A stretch of DNA of 64,000 nt from Alternaria dauci (GCF_042100115.1 NC_091275.1:2294001-2358000), one strand, 5' to 3'. Numbered from the stretch's first letter, positions 42,923 to 53,801 are shown. Notes: generated by a model not told the origin, from the letters alone. Numbers and translations: made by a program.

Positions 42923-45602
42923 ATGCGGCTTCTAAAGTACGAAGAAGATGGCCGCCTCACGATCGCCAGCTTCGACGATAACGCGATACCTCCATATGCT
43001 ATACTTTCACACACGTGGAGAGCTGATACAGAGGAGGTGACTTTTGCGGACATCGTGAATGGCGGTGGCAGGGCCAAGCTTGGCTATGAGAAGATTCGTT
43101 TCTGCGGAGAACAGGCACAACAGGATGGGCTACAGTACTTCTGGGTCGACACCTGCTGCATCGACAAGGCAAACAAAGTTGAGCTCGCTGTCGCCATTAG
43201 ATCCATGTTTTGCTGGTATCGCAACGCTGCTCGATGTTATGTCTATTTGTCGGATATCGCTAGCCTACCTCCGATGGTTGCTCGAGGCTACTACATTTCC
43301 CGATGGCTTAGCTGGATCTGGATGTTCATTGTCCTCTCCCATCTGTTTGGCTGGTGGAACAACACGATCCAGCGCTTCTTCTATTCGCGACATGTTTCCT
43401 GTCCTCCTATGGATAGCGATGTTGTATGCAGCCAGCAAGAATGCGGATCTAAGCTTCAGAAAAGCAGATGGTTCACCCGTGGGTGGACACTGCAGGAACT
43501 TCTTGCACCGCCTGTAGTAGAGTTCTTCTCTAAGGAAGGGATTAAGCTTGGTGATAAGCTATCGCTCACAAAGGAATTGCGTAAAGTCACAGGCATCCCT
43601 ATTTCAGCGCTACAAGGCACACCTTTGTCTGACTTTAACGTTCTCGAGCGCATCTCGTGGGGTGAGCATCGTACAACAAAAATACCGGCAGATTGTGCAT
43701 ACTCCCTGATGGGCATTCTCGGTGTTAGTTTGTCCCCGATTGACGGAGAGAGCCAAGCTGAAGCGATGAAACGAGTCAGAGACGAGGTCGAGAAGCAAAA
43801 CCATTGCGTCCGGGACCTGCGCCTTAGCAATCCGCGCGACGACAAAAAACGCATCGAGGAGACAAAAGGTGGGCTATTAACGGATGCCTATCGCTGGGTT
43901 CTCGAGAACCATACCTTCCAGCAATGGCAGCAAGACCTAGACAGCCGACTGCTATGGGTGAAAGGCGATCCTGGCAAAGGCAAGACCATGTTGCTCTGCG
44001 GCCTTATCAACGAGCTGCAAAGCTCGATACCCCAAAGTGCCCTACTGTCGTACTTCTTCTGTCAAGCGACCGACACGCGCATCAACAGTGCTACAGCTGT
44101 GCTACGAGGGCTGTTGTACATGCTCGTGACTCTACAACCATCGCTTGCATCGCACATCCGTAAGAAGCACGACTATGCCGGCAAAACTATGTTCGAAGAC
44201 GAGAATGCCTGGATAGTTTTGGCAGAGATATTCGAGGCTGTGCTCCAAGATCCAAGCCTAAGGATGACATACCTAATCATCGACGCACTAGATGAGTGCG
44301 TCACTGATAGGCCGAAACTGCTCAGCTTTATTGCATTGCAGTTATCTGCATCTCCCCGTGCTAAATGGGTCGTCTCTAGTCGCAACTGGCCCGATATTGA
44401 AGCACAGCTAGACCAGGCAGGACACAAACTCAAACTGAGCCTCGAGCTGACCGCTACGTCGGTTGCGGCGGCTGTTTCTGTCTTTATTCAGAATAAGGTG
44501 TATCATCTAGCCCAAGAGAAGCGTTACAAGCCTGAAATTCAAGATGCCGTGCTCCAGCACTTGACATCTAACGCAAACGACACATTCCTTTGGGTAGCGC
44601 TAGTGTGTCAAGACCTTCAAGCAACAGCTAAACATAACGTTCTGAAAAAGCTCCACTCCTTCCCGCCTGGACTAGACGCACTGTATGAGCGGATGATGCA
44701 GCAAATTAACAAGTCAGACGATGCTGAACTTTGCAAGCAGGTGCTGGCTTCAATCGCGCTTGTTCATCGACCAGTCACATTAGAGGAACTAGTAGCTCTT
44801 ATAGAACAGCTTGAAGACATAGCCGACGACCAAGATTCAATACGGGAAATCGTTGCCCTTTGTGGCTCATTTCTTACTTTGCAAGACGACATTGTTTACT
44901 TTGTACATCATTCAGCTCAGGAGTTCTTCCTCGCAAGATCAGCTGGAGCTGTATTCCCATCTGGAACAGAGGTTGTCGATCACGCTATGGTTTTGAGATC
45001 GCTCCAAGTCATTTCCAAGACCCTTCATCAGGACGTATACGGCCTGAAAGAGTTTGAAAATTCTGCCGACAAGGTTGAGCAGCCAATCCGCGACCCATCT
45101 GCGTAAGTCGGTTGCAAATTCACCTGGTCAAGATCTAACAGATGTCAGGACTGAAGGCATATATAAGGAAGACGACTATATGTCAACCGCGTTGATGCCA
45201 CTAGATCGTGCTGCTAAAGCGGATGTCTTGTCAATCCTGGATTGTTGCTTCGCAAGTTCTGCTGTCATGAAAGGGAAGAAAGAAGCATCTAGGACCCTCC
45301 AGCTCCTAGCAACATGGTATGCTGATCGACCTATAAGTATTTTCCATGAGAAGTCTTTCACAATTGCTTTGTGCGACGCGCTTGAGGAATTGTTACAAGA
45401 ACCTAGAAACGAGATTCTTTCCGTGACTAGGCTCTGGCAACACCTTAATGCCAAGAACAATATTCAAGCGGCAATCATATGGGACCATCTCCAACGATAC
45501 AGAAGAAGCAACGAGCTAGGCGGTCTTAGTGCACAGAGGTATGCCACTTTGGCGACTGCCCTTTCTCCTCCAATCCCGACCATCCGCCTTTCCTCCTCCT
45601 AG
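42923..45602 (+). CDS. HET-NACHT NLR-like protein with C-terminal half caspase-like segment
   Basis: The start is ATG 42923 (MRLLKYEEDGRL), the canonical HET-domain opening. Exon 1 runs to 45102; GTAAGT there and CAG at 45148 (46 bp intron) join it in frame to 45149-45602, 877 residues in total. HET boxes: YAILSHTW (25-32), WVDTCCID (74-81), WFTRGWTLQELLAP (183-196). A hydrophobic insertion at ~124-145 (YYISRWLSWIWMFIVLSH) splits the domain. NACHT follows: Walker A GDPGKGKT (348-355), Walker B LIIDALDEC (~451). The exon 2 product carries DVLSILDCCFAS (~752-763), which resembles the Cys half of CHAT/caspase-like domains in fungal proteins; the His half is absent. Without splicing the product stops at 45106. 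HET and NACHT proteins trigger heterokaryon incompatibility and regulated cell death in fungi. It may be active, or an NLR whose C-terminus was lost and replaced. Confidence 0.8.
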
Positions 45603-45655
45603 TCTATCACTTAGCCTCACCAAAGACTCTAGTCTACTAGAAGACAGGAAAGAGC

Positions 45656-45898
45656 GTGCTTAGGGAAGGGCGCTCAGACACGCGGATCATCATAGCTGAT
45701 CTAGCGTCGACATACAGCAATCAAGGGCGGTATAAGGAGGCCGAAGAGCTGCAGATGCAAGTGATGCAGGCAAGGAAGATACAGCTGCATACAGTGAAGC
45801 CAGGTGTTTGGGAAATACACCTTTACCGCGATTTATCACAGTGTTATTCAACAGTGTTGTGCTTGCGTCTTTTTCTAGCACGTTTATCCTTTGAATAA
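45656..45898 (+). pseudogene. TPR (kinesin light chain-like) remnant
   Basis: An open frame without a proper start (opens with GTG) contains one near-perfect TPR unit, ADLASTYSNQGRYKEAEELQ, as found in tandem at the C-terminus of many fungal NACHT/NB-ARC proteins. After one unit the similarity ends and the frame runs into AT-rich DNA. It lies 53 bp after the HET-NACHT gene's last exon and is probably the ruin of its former sensor repeats. Confidence 0.6.
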
Positions 45899-45985
45899 AG
45901 TATATTTAATATCTACAGTTCTTATTGATAGATGTTTCTTTTCTTAAAATATATAGTAACTATACATTTCTTTAGGTCCAAGAGG

Positions 45986-46077
45986 CATCTAGTGTGCTAT
46001 GTAGCAGCCTGGGTATAATCCTGCTTTGATGCTCCAACGTTAAGTAATCTGAGGCAACCCGACATAGCACCTAGATG
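45986..46077. repeat. Short inverted repeat, 92 bp
   Basis: CATCTAGTGTGCTATGT at the left is matched by ACATAGCACCTAGATG at the right, inverted with one 1-base gap, separated by ~59 bp. It follows AT-rich DNA behind the TPR remnant. It may be a tiny non-autonomous element or a terminator-like hairpin. Confidence 0.5.
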
Positions 46078-46281
46078 AGCATGGAGTGTTGCAAAATGCA
46101 GTGTGCCTCAGCAGAACAACGTCGGGATAAATTGATCGGATGCATCTCTACGAGTGACGAAGCGGGCGGATCGCAATACCGCCCGCGTCATGTCCGCCTG
46201 TCCGCATGACAGCTTAACTCCGATCAACCTCAGGCAGAAGACCCGGGACCTTCCATCTCACCAACACCCACACCACCCACA

Positions 46282-46995
46282 ATGTCGCACACACTCTTCA
46301 CCAAAGCGCCTTCGCTGCGCAATGTAGCCCAACGCTCAGTTGCGCGTCAATTCCGCGCGTCATACCACCGACAGTCGTCGCCCAAGATGGCATCTGGCGC
46401 CGCCCCCATCCGCACACTACTCCGCCAGACAACGCTCCGCGCAAGCGCCATAGCAGCGCAACGCACATCCTACCCCGCAACCCAACAATTCACATACCAG
46501 ACCTACCCGCAACAACGCTCGCGAACACCGTCCCCGCCCCCACCCTACCAAGCACGCAACACATCCATCCTCGCAGCACCAAACCAATGGACGCGCTTCA
46601 CCTCGCCCTACAACACCCTCTCCTCGGTCCGCACATTCACCTCTACACCATGCGCTAAACTCGCGTCTGCCACCTCCTCAGCCCTTTCCTCACTATCGCC
46701 AGAGACGCAGCAAGCGGTCGATGAAGCAATCGAGGAGATACAAGAACTATATGGCACAGCCAAAGACGAGTTCGAAATCGCGTCTGAAGAGAGCGAAAAG
46801 AACACTACGTATGCCCCCGATGATCGAGCAGCGGCAAGAGAGGAGTTGGATAAACTGCTCGAGTATTACAAGGGTGTTGTTGATGGCGAGGATACGGCGG
46901 TTGCGGATGAGGTGAAGAGGAGGGTGGGACAGCGGATTAGAGAGTTGGAGAACGCAGTCTTGGCTATGGAGGAGGCTGCAATGCATGGCGATTGA
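46282..46995 (+). CDS. Hypothetical protein, probably mitochondrial (237 aa)
   Basis: Single exon from ATG 46282. The N-terminus is rich in Arg/Ser/Ala with almost no acidic residues (SLRNVAQRSVARQFRASYHR), typical of a mitochondrial presequence, and basic, Pro/Tyr-rich sequence follows up to ~residue 130. The C-terminal ~100 residues switch to an acidic, heptad-patterned helix (ETQQAVDEAIEEIQELYGTA; REELDKLLEYYKGVVDG). No enzyme motif. The composition change after a Ser-rich hinge suggests a cleaved or membrane-near N-terminus and a helical soluble domain. Function unknown. Confidence 0.75.
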   Translation: MSHTLFTKAPSLRNVAQRSVARQFRASYHRQSSPKMASGAAPIRTLLRQTTLRASAIAAQRTSYPATQQFTYQTYPQQRSRTPSPPPPYQARNTSILAAPNQWTRFTSPYNTLSSVRTFTSTPCAKLASATSSALSSLSPETQQAVDEAIEEIQELYGTAKDEFEIASEESEKNTTYAPDDRAAAREELDKLLEYYKGVVDGEDTAVADEVKRRVGQRIRELENAVLAMEEAAMHGD

Positions 46996-47258
46996 GTTCT
47001 CATACATTTTGTTGCGTAGTTTCCATTCGAGGAGGTACTTGTACATTACAGCAGACGACAAGGATACACACGAAAGTCAGAGGCTGCTCGAGGTTGTTGT
47101 ACCATATTCTTTGAGTCAACCCCCATTCATCTTAATGGAACGTTGAACGGTCGTGGTCATTTCATTTCATATCATATAGAACGCTAGTTGTAACATTACG
47201 CCCAAACGCCATCCCGTACCATGTCCCGCCAGCTGAGTAGTCCATATTCAATCCACAT

Positions 47259-48911
47259 CTAGCCATACAGCTGCTCAAACTCCGAGATGGGATGCCTCGG
47301 ACGCCTCTCTTGGCCTCCATGCAGGATTGCATCCAGTTCGTCTCTAAACTGGGTTGGGTTAAACACAGGATTCGCAACCTTTGGCCGACTAGGCATTTCC
47401 CAGCCAGTCTTGCTATTCTCCTCGTTCATCTCCTCGCGCAGGATCTTGACCTGCTTCTTCATCTCGATCCACAACTCCAGCTTGTCGAGTGCCGGGTCTG
47501 ACGTTGAAGTAGGGTCGGACAGATCGCCAAAAGGCAGTTTTCGTGCGAAATTGGCGTGCAGAGTACCGCTGGCTGATTTCATTGGATCTTGGGGACCTGA
47601 CCACCTCTCTGCTTCGCGGTCCGCCTCCTCGACGCTCTTACCGCCCCGAGCGGCGATAGCAAGCAGAGATGCGACGAAAGCCTCCTGCATATAAGCAAAG
47701 GAGAACTTGGGCGTAATCTCGGCGATCTTGTCGCAGAGCTCATCGGGAAAGTCGAGCTCCTTGTTGTCTTTGAGCTTTCCCTGCCAGAACTTGGCATATT
47801 GTACGCGCTGGTCGTAATCAGGATTGGGGAAGTAGTACTTGCGGTCGAAGCGGCTGGGCCTTTTGGCGATGCCCGGGTCCAATCTGTCCAAATGGTTCGT
47901 TGAGCCAACCATCAAGATGCCGTCGTTGGACTTGAGACCGTCTACTTCGTTCAGAAAGTAGGATCGCACACTGTCATTTACGATGGAGTCTAAATCTTCA
48001 AAGACAAGATAGCATGGTGCTTCTTGGCGGGCTTTGCCAAAAATCTGCGAAAGCGAATATTCAGGGCCCCCGAAGGATGAAAGCGTACGAACATAAAGGG
48101 TCGGAACGGCGAGCCTCGAGTCTCCTTGCACGCCGCGCTGGTAAAGGCTGTGCATCATGGCCTTGATGCTGATGGTCTTGCCGTTTCCTGGGGGTCCGTA
48201 GTAAATGACGCCGCGCTTCCACGGCACCTTTAGGTCTTGGTATGTCTGGCGGCCATCGAAGAAGTTCTCCACGTCGGCAATGAGCGCCTTCTTCATGTCC
48301 TCGTCAAGAATGACGCTTTCCCACGTACTCTTCTGCACCGAGTTGTACAGCTCTGCACTCTTCTGCCAGTAGCCACCGTCAAAGACCCAGACCTCGTTGT
48401 GTAGCTCGCTGCCCCACTTTGTCGCGTCCTTGATCAACTCGTTGATCTTGTGCTCCGCATTGGAGAGGATGTAGTGGAAGGTTGGGTTTGGGTATGACGA
48501 GCCTCCGTCGCGACCTTCGGCGACGTACAGAATAGCTTCCTGGTCCTTCCATTTGTACATGTATTTGCCAAAGATGACGCGTTCGACCATGTTACCGGGG
48601 CTAGGGTCAAGGCGGTGGGCTGGGGGAGCGTATGAACGCCACTTGAGGCCGGGGCCGTACACGGGATCTTTGACGACATCCTCGAGCGGCGTGGCCTCTG
48701 CGTGGCCGGCGCCAGCGTAGGCGAGGAGGTTGAGCCTTCCCTGGGGCGCGACAACGAGATCGAGGTTGGGGTATTGTGAGCGGATAGCTTCAACGAGCAC
48801 AATGTCCGTGTTGACGCGCTTGCCCGATGAGTGGTCGAAGTAGGAGAGGCTGGGCATGTCCTCGTGAGACACGTTGTTGTTGCTGTTGCTGTTGCTGTTG
48901 CTGTCTGACAT
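47259..48911 (-). CDS. AAA+ ATPase
   Basis: Single exon of 550 residues. A SNSNSNSNNN run lies at the N-terminus, then a ~200-residue specific region, then one AAA module: Walker A GPPGNGKT (239-246), Walker B YLVFEDLDS (301-309), sensor-1 GSTNHLDRLDPGI and the arginine-finger region RPSRFDRKY. The N-terminal part lacks the membrane helix and BCS1_N domain of Bcs1, so the often-used label 'BCS1-like' fits only the ATPase core. C-terminal charged helices (LWIEMKKQVKILREEMNEEN) may mediate assembly. It presumably remodels or unfolds a protein partner; the partner is unknown. Confidence 0.88.
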   Translation of the reverse strand: MSDSNSNSNSNNNVSHEDMPSLSYFDHSSGKRVNTDIVLVEAIRSQYPNLDLVVAPQGRLNLLAYAGAGHAEATPLEDVVKDPVYGPGLKWRSYAPPAHRLDPSPGNMVERVIFGKYMYKWKDQEAILYVAEGRDGGSSYPNPTFHYILSNAEHKINELIKDATKWGSELHNEVWVFDGGYWQKSAELYNSVQKSTWESVILDEDMKKALIADVENFFDGRQTYQDLKVPWKRGVIYYGPPGNGKTISIKAMMHSLYQRGVQGDSRLAVPTLYVRTLSSFGGPEYSLSQIFGKARQEAPCYLVFEDLDSIVNDSVRSYFLNEVDGLKSNDGILMVGSTNHLDRLDPGIAKRPSRFDRKYYFPNPDYDQRVQYAKFWQGKLKDNKELDFPDELCDKIAEITPKFSFAYMQEAFVASLLAIAARGGKSVEEADREAERWSGPQDPMKSASGTLHANFARKLPFGDLSDPTSTSDPALDKLELWIEMKKQVKILREEMNEENSKTGWEMPSRPKVANPVFNPTQFRDELDAILHGGQERRPRHPISEFEQLYG

Positions 48912-49726
48912 GATGGGCTAATAAACTGTGTCGAGGTAGATTGGGCTCTCGTGTGTCTTCAGTGTCTGCCTAAACACCGAGTTCAGGCAAGCAGGCAAGC
49001 TCCACGGTAGCGAGGCGGAGCTGCCTCTCCCTGCCCTACCTAGCTTCCCCGCGCTAGCAGTCCATCGCCCACCCATTACGTAGCCGGCGTTTCACCATGA
49101 AATCCGCCTCAACACCAAAGCAAATATCGCCAGTATTCTCAAAGCCCAGCTTCGACGTTCCCGTGGGCGATCTCGGACACCCTTGCATCGTCTTCGGCCC
49201 TCCTCTGCTTGCCGGCGTCTGGGTTGGTAGCGAGACGCGCCAAGTTGGTACCAAGCCGGCAGAGAATGACAAGAAACGCCACGTTCCTGCCCTTGTACTG
49301 TTTGTTGCGACGTCTTCTCCTCTCTTCCACTCCATATTCCGTGCTTCTGAAGTGCAGTTCCTGACTAGTAACGACGACTGGTAAAGTCGGCATTCACCAG
49401 TTGACATGACGGACATTGCGATAGTGGGCTACTGCTCTGAGTCCAGACGGAACGACAGTCCTTGACAACTACAAACACCAATTTACAAGCATGCCGGAAG
49501 ACCGCGGGAAATGTTTGGCTCCTCGGTGTCTCGAGAGTGGCGAGACTTCCTTTCCGCACTCCCAGCGTCCTGACTCCTGGCACGCTCTTACGCAGGGTCA
49601 AAGTGGAGTCCCCAGATCTCGCCCAGGTGCCTCTCCACAATCTGGGTGGGCCATACTTCCTCGTTTCCGGAGCCTCGTGGAAGACCGGCATGAACGCCAT
49701 CGGCTACAGCAGCCAAACACAAGCAC
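48912..49726. other. Intergenic upstream of AAA gene
   Basis: Contains the AAA promoter, with AGGCAAGCAGGCAAGC direct repeats near 48985-49000. A 95-codon plus-strand frame at 49097-49384 and overlapping frames have no recognisable features; I do not call them genes. Confidence 0.4.
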
Positions 49727-49835
49727 GCCATATGTACAAGGGAAAATCGAACACTCTACATAGTCAACTACAGAGGGAACATTCAGCCTTTCCCTCACAC
49801 GCCGATACTCTACCTAGGCTACTACGGGGGGTGAC
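49727..49835. mobile_element. MITE-like element, copy B (left part)
   Basis: Starts GCCATATGTACAAGGGAAAA, with TCGAACACTCTAC and CAACTACAGAGGGAAC following, then a second unit CCGATACTCTACCTAGGCTAC. The right terminus is missing here; a matching right-end fragment lies at 50085-50140. Confidence 0.6.
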
Positions 49836-50084
49836 CTGGCAGCCGCTAGGGCTCTTCGTTGACAAAAGCAACACGTGCACGTTTGCACGATGCGCAGATA
49901 GGGGCACTTCTTTTCGCTCCCCACCTGTCGAACATGTTTGAAGGCACTGCTTTGTTTTTGGTGCTGTGGCCGATCCTGATGGTAGACACAAAGCATCCCA
50001 AACAATACCATCACAATCGTTGCGAGGATGCATCTTACAGCAATCCATTAGCCTAAAGCGCGGTTAATCTTTTTCTTGATTAGT

Positions 50085-50140
50085 GACACCCTACCTAGGA
50101 AATTTACGGAGAGGGACGTTCAAGTTTCCCCATGAATGGC
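50085..50140. mobile_element. MITE-like element, copy C (right-end fragment)
   Basis: GACACCCTACCTAGGAAATT, CGGAGAGGGACGTTCAAG and the end CCCCATGAATGGC match the right half of the family. Same orientation as the left part at 49727-49835, so the two may be one element split by ~250 bp. Confidence 0.5.
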
Positions 50141-50296
50141 GTGTGTCCGTCAACTCACCAGTCCGTCCTGTCGAGAAGGCAACGGACACGGAACGGCGGC
50201 ATGCAGGTGCAAATGACTTGACAGATGCTCCCGCTAGTCCGAAGGATCGCAACAGCCAGCCTGCGTCCCAACCGCCTGCCGCGGTCTAGGATGCAC

Positions 50297-50423
50297 GCCA
50301 TACAAGGGAAAATTTGAACATCCTACCCAGGCAACTACGGAGGAAGCGCGCCATACGAGGGAACACTCGAACGCTCTCCCTGTAGTTGCCTGGGTAGGAT
50401 GTTCGAATTTTCCCTTGTATGGC
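50297..50423. mobile_element. MITE-like element, copy D (near-perfect palindrome)
   Basis: 127 bp. The first ~44 bp, from GCCATACAAGGGAAAATT through AACATCCTACCCAGGCAACT, return inverted at the right end with only one or two mismatches. A third, diverged terminus (GCCATACGAGGGAACACTCG) starts at 50350. It has no coding capacity and could form a long hairpin as RNA or DNA. It defines the family's terminal sequence best. Confidence 0.75.
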
Positions 50424-51789
50424 CTTGTGGGTGGTAAGATGTTGCTCCACTTGCGGCCCCATACAGCCCCGGACGACCAGGGGGATGTCTGCTTCATACT
50501 GCGCTAGGATCCTCAATCCCACAATTGATGAGCAGACTTTTCTGTTCGTCGTTTTTTGAACCACGATTGCAAATTCGGCTATTTGGCATCTGTACAAACC
50601 TTCTCGACAGCGCGTCTCCCTAGCTCTACCAGAGTTTTGTTATGTCATGATATTGGAAGATGCCGGTGGCTTATGCCGAGGCTCTTGGACAAAGCTTAGC
50701 CGCCTTACCTCATGCACAAGATCATCATCCCGTTTCCTCCGCGGCTTCTGGGGATCCCAAGTCTCAGCCCATGCCCAATAAATTGCTTATAGAGCAACGG
50801 CCTGTGTTGTGGCTATTTCCGATACCAAAGCGCCGACGTTCAAACAGCTGCGCATACTCCAATGGCATGGTTGTGTTGATATTGCACCCGCGATATCCGG
50901 CATCCTAGCTCAACTGGCAGAGAGAGAGTGCCCACATTGGAAGTTCGCGTATATCCACGGACGGCCAGAACGCCGATTTCGCGTCTAACTACTCCGGGCA
51001 AATTGAGCGTTGGTGCACTGTCTTGAGCTCCACTCCTGCACGCGTTTCTCGCAGGGGCACTCTTCCAGGGTGAACATGCAGTCAGACCGCTAACATGCAA
51101 ATACCAATAGCGGTCTGTGTGTTATACGATGTTTCAAAGAATTATGCTCGCAATGTCAGCCGTTTCTGCGTTCAAAACAGTAGATGGAGGTTGATGTGTC
51201 ATGGTCACAAGCAACGATGATGTAATGCTTGGTACTTGGACGGCGATCTGCATTGGGGAATTGGAGCAGCACATCTCATTTCTCCGCGTCATCGCAGCAA
51301 CGAGGCCGTTCTGAATAAGACAGATTACTGTTGGATCGGTGGGCGCACCGCCCGCAATCCTCTCTGCCAATGTCGACCCGATCTCGGTAAGGTAGCTTTT
51401 GACGCTGATCACACGGCGCATAGTGGCTTGAGTTGGTCTGATTGTCGTTCGTCCGCTCACCGTGCCCTCACTTGATTGACACGCCTGTGGAGACGCATGC
51501 TGTCCTTTTACCCGAGATGGAGAGGCGTCTACGGGAAACTACCATGACTGGCCCGCTTTAGCACTTGTTTGTAATTCTAATTACTTACCCTTAGTCGCGG
51601 GCCTAGCCCCAGTATGGCGACGGCTCATGGCACACGTAGATGGACCCATGCTTCCCCTGCGAGGTCTGGTCTGGACATATATCAGCCTCTCCGCTCCCCC
51701 AGAGTGGGCTTGCTTTCTCCTTCCCCAGACTCTCTCCCCCTTGGCCCATCTCGAGTTAGTCCGAATTATAGTCACCCATAGTAGACATC
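50424..51789. other. Intergenic, 1.4 kb
   Basis: Between the palindromic repeat and the acetate transporter gene. Short frames without features. The last ~150 bp is CT-rich, as in a promoter. Confidence 0.4.
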
Positions 51790-52839
51790 ATGGCGACAGC
51801 TCGTGAGCACAACGACACCATGGTAAGCTGATCATAAGCACGAGTCACTTCAAGTCTAACCACCACTACAGCGCGGCCCAAGTTTTGAGAAGAACACCAA
51901 CGGCACCAGCGCAATGGACCACGCAGCAACCAACGGTGCAGGAGTCAACAAGCAAAGAGTTCCATACGACTATGGCGGCAACCCTCTTGCCCACGTCGCT
52001 ACCAACGACCCAGACCTACGCCTTGCAGCCTTTGGTGGTGAATTCCAGCCTGGTCTCTACAGGCCACCGAACCGCAAGTTCGGTAACCCAGCTCCTCTGG
52101 GTCTGTCGGCTTTTGCTCTGACCACCTTTGTTCTTTCTCTGATCAACGTCAACACCCGTAGTATTGGTCACCCCAACATTGTGGTGGCCCTTGCATACGG
52201 TTACGGAGGCCTCGTACAGCTTTTGGCCGGCATGTGGTATGTACTGCCATGCAATGTTTGAATACTCCATCTAACAAGGGACAGGGAAATGGCTGTCGGC
52301 AACACATTCGGTGCTACTGCTCTATCATCATATGGTGGCTTCTGGATCGCCTTCGGTATTGCTCTCACGCCTGGTGGATTCGCCATTGAATCAACTCTCC
52401 TCGAGGAGGGCGAGTTCTACGACTCGTTTGGTCTTTTCCTCATGGGCTGGTTCATCTTCACCTTTATCCTGCTTCTCTGCACACTCCGGTCGACCGTCGC
52501 CTTCTTCTTCCTCTTCTTTACCCTCGACATGGCTTTCCTCTTGTTGGGAATTGGCTACTTGAACGCCGATGCCGCTGGTCCTCAGGGTGACTGCATTGTT
52601 GCTGGTGGTGCCTTTGGTCTTATGGCTGCTTTTGCCGCTTGGTACAATGCACTGGCTGGTATTGCGGACAGCTCTAACAGGTTAGTGTTTAAGCCTGGCC
52701 ACCGTCCTTGCGAACTGAGTGCTAACTCTTTTTCTACAGTTTCTTCGTCATCCCTGTTGCCCACTTCCCGTGGTCTGTGAAGGGCCGCGAGCGTCGCAAC
52801 AAGGTTGACAACTCGGCTGCCCGTGAGCACCAAGCATAA
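51790..52839 (+). CDS. GPR1/FUN34/YaaH family acetate transporter
   Basis: Exons 51790-51822, 51872-52236, 52285-52680 and 52740-52839 (introns 49, 48 and 59 bp) give 297 residues. The family signature NPAPLGLSAFALT stands at the start of the first of six membrane helices, after an ~90-residue hydrophilic N-terminus. The second intron splits a Trp codon in AGMWEMAVGNTFGA, another conserved region, and GGFWIAFG and LRSTVAFFFLFFTLD follow. C-terminal tail: WSVKGRERRNKVDNS. Homologues (Aspergillus AcpA, yeast Ady2/Ato1) import acetate with protons across the plasma membrane or export ammonium. Expression is usually induced by acetate and repressed by glucose. Confidence 0.93.
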
Positions 52840-53801
52840 AGTAGTACATGGAATGTACTTGCTATGATCATGCGTCGCTTTTTCGATGCGATAGGATGAA
52901 AAATGGGTCGGCAATGAATATGCCAAAGTTGATGACCATCGCATGGGATGATACCCATGACGAATATGTATATTTTTAATCTGCATTTCCAATACCCGCT
53001 GTTGAAGAAATAAGTCTGAATCGAATTTCATGATACGATATGTTGTCATCAATCTCATATTGCTAAATTTATCATCTTCGCAGCGTGAAACGTTGGCCAG
53101 TCCTCCCCAGAACATCAGCTCTCGCGAATAGAACAGTCCCCGCGTAGGTGGTACAGTACCACGTCTCAGGAGTAGCACATATCTAGATAGATTACCCAGA
53201 GGCCTACAAAAACATGGATGATTATTAGTCACCTTGTTGTGAGCTAATGTAGACTCGGATATACGTCTTGCCAGCTATGCACCTGTATAGTTTCCTCTAT
53301 TGTATAGGATGACAGCACACGTTCCCCGCATTCTAGTCTACACACTACTGTCATTTCCCGATTTCAAATGTCCCCAATATTTCCCCTTGCCGTGAGCATC
53401 GGTCGATGGACGCACACCAAGAGGCATGGCGCACGTCACAGGATAGCGGCTGTGGCTTACCTTGGCGTGGCGTGAGTTGAGGCGGATCAAGCTTTTGCAC
53501 CCAAGACTTCTTTTGCCTAGGCTGAGGTCAGAGGCGCTCATGTGTCTGCTGTGTGTCAGGCTACGCTCACACCATGACGATTGTGGTTGAACGGTTGAGG
53601 AAGGAATGCATGATGAGGCACTAGGACATTTGTTTTTTCCTGAGTCGTTCTCTAGTTCCTGAAACCTATCAAAGTGTACGTTGTTGCTCTTTTAGTAAAT
53701 CTCGAACGTAGGTCACTATACACACCTTTGGCATGTAGTACACGTTGGGTACAATTCAGCAGCAACGAGTTGCTCTGGGGACGGAAGAACACGCACAGGT
53801 G
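52840..53801. other. Intergenic, 1 kb
   Basis: 3' region of the transporter gene and DNA up to an inverted-repeat element. An open minus-strand frame reaching 53232 overlaps the transporter and is its shadow. Nothing else recognised. Confidence 0.4.

Noticed and set aside
45149..45602. Stand-alone caspase-like gene
   Set aside because: The segment lacks the N-terminal (His) half and a plausible own start; the GTAAGT donor and matching phase make it better explained as the last exon of the HET-NACHT gene.
49097..49384. 95-codon plus-strand frame
   Set aside because: Overlaps frames of similar length on the other strand, no domain, likely base-composition effect.
52582..53232. 216-codon minus-strand frame
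   Set aside because: Lies antisense to the well-supported acetate transporter exons; shadow frame.
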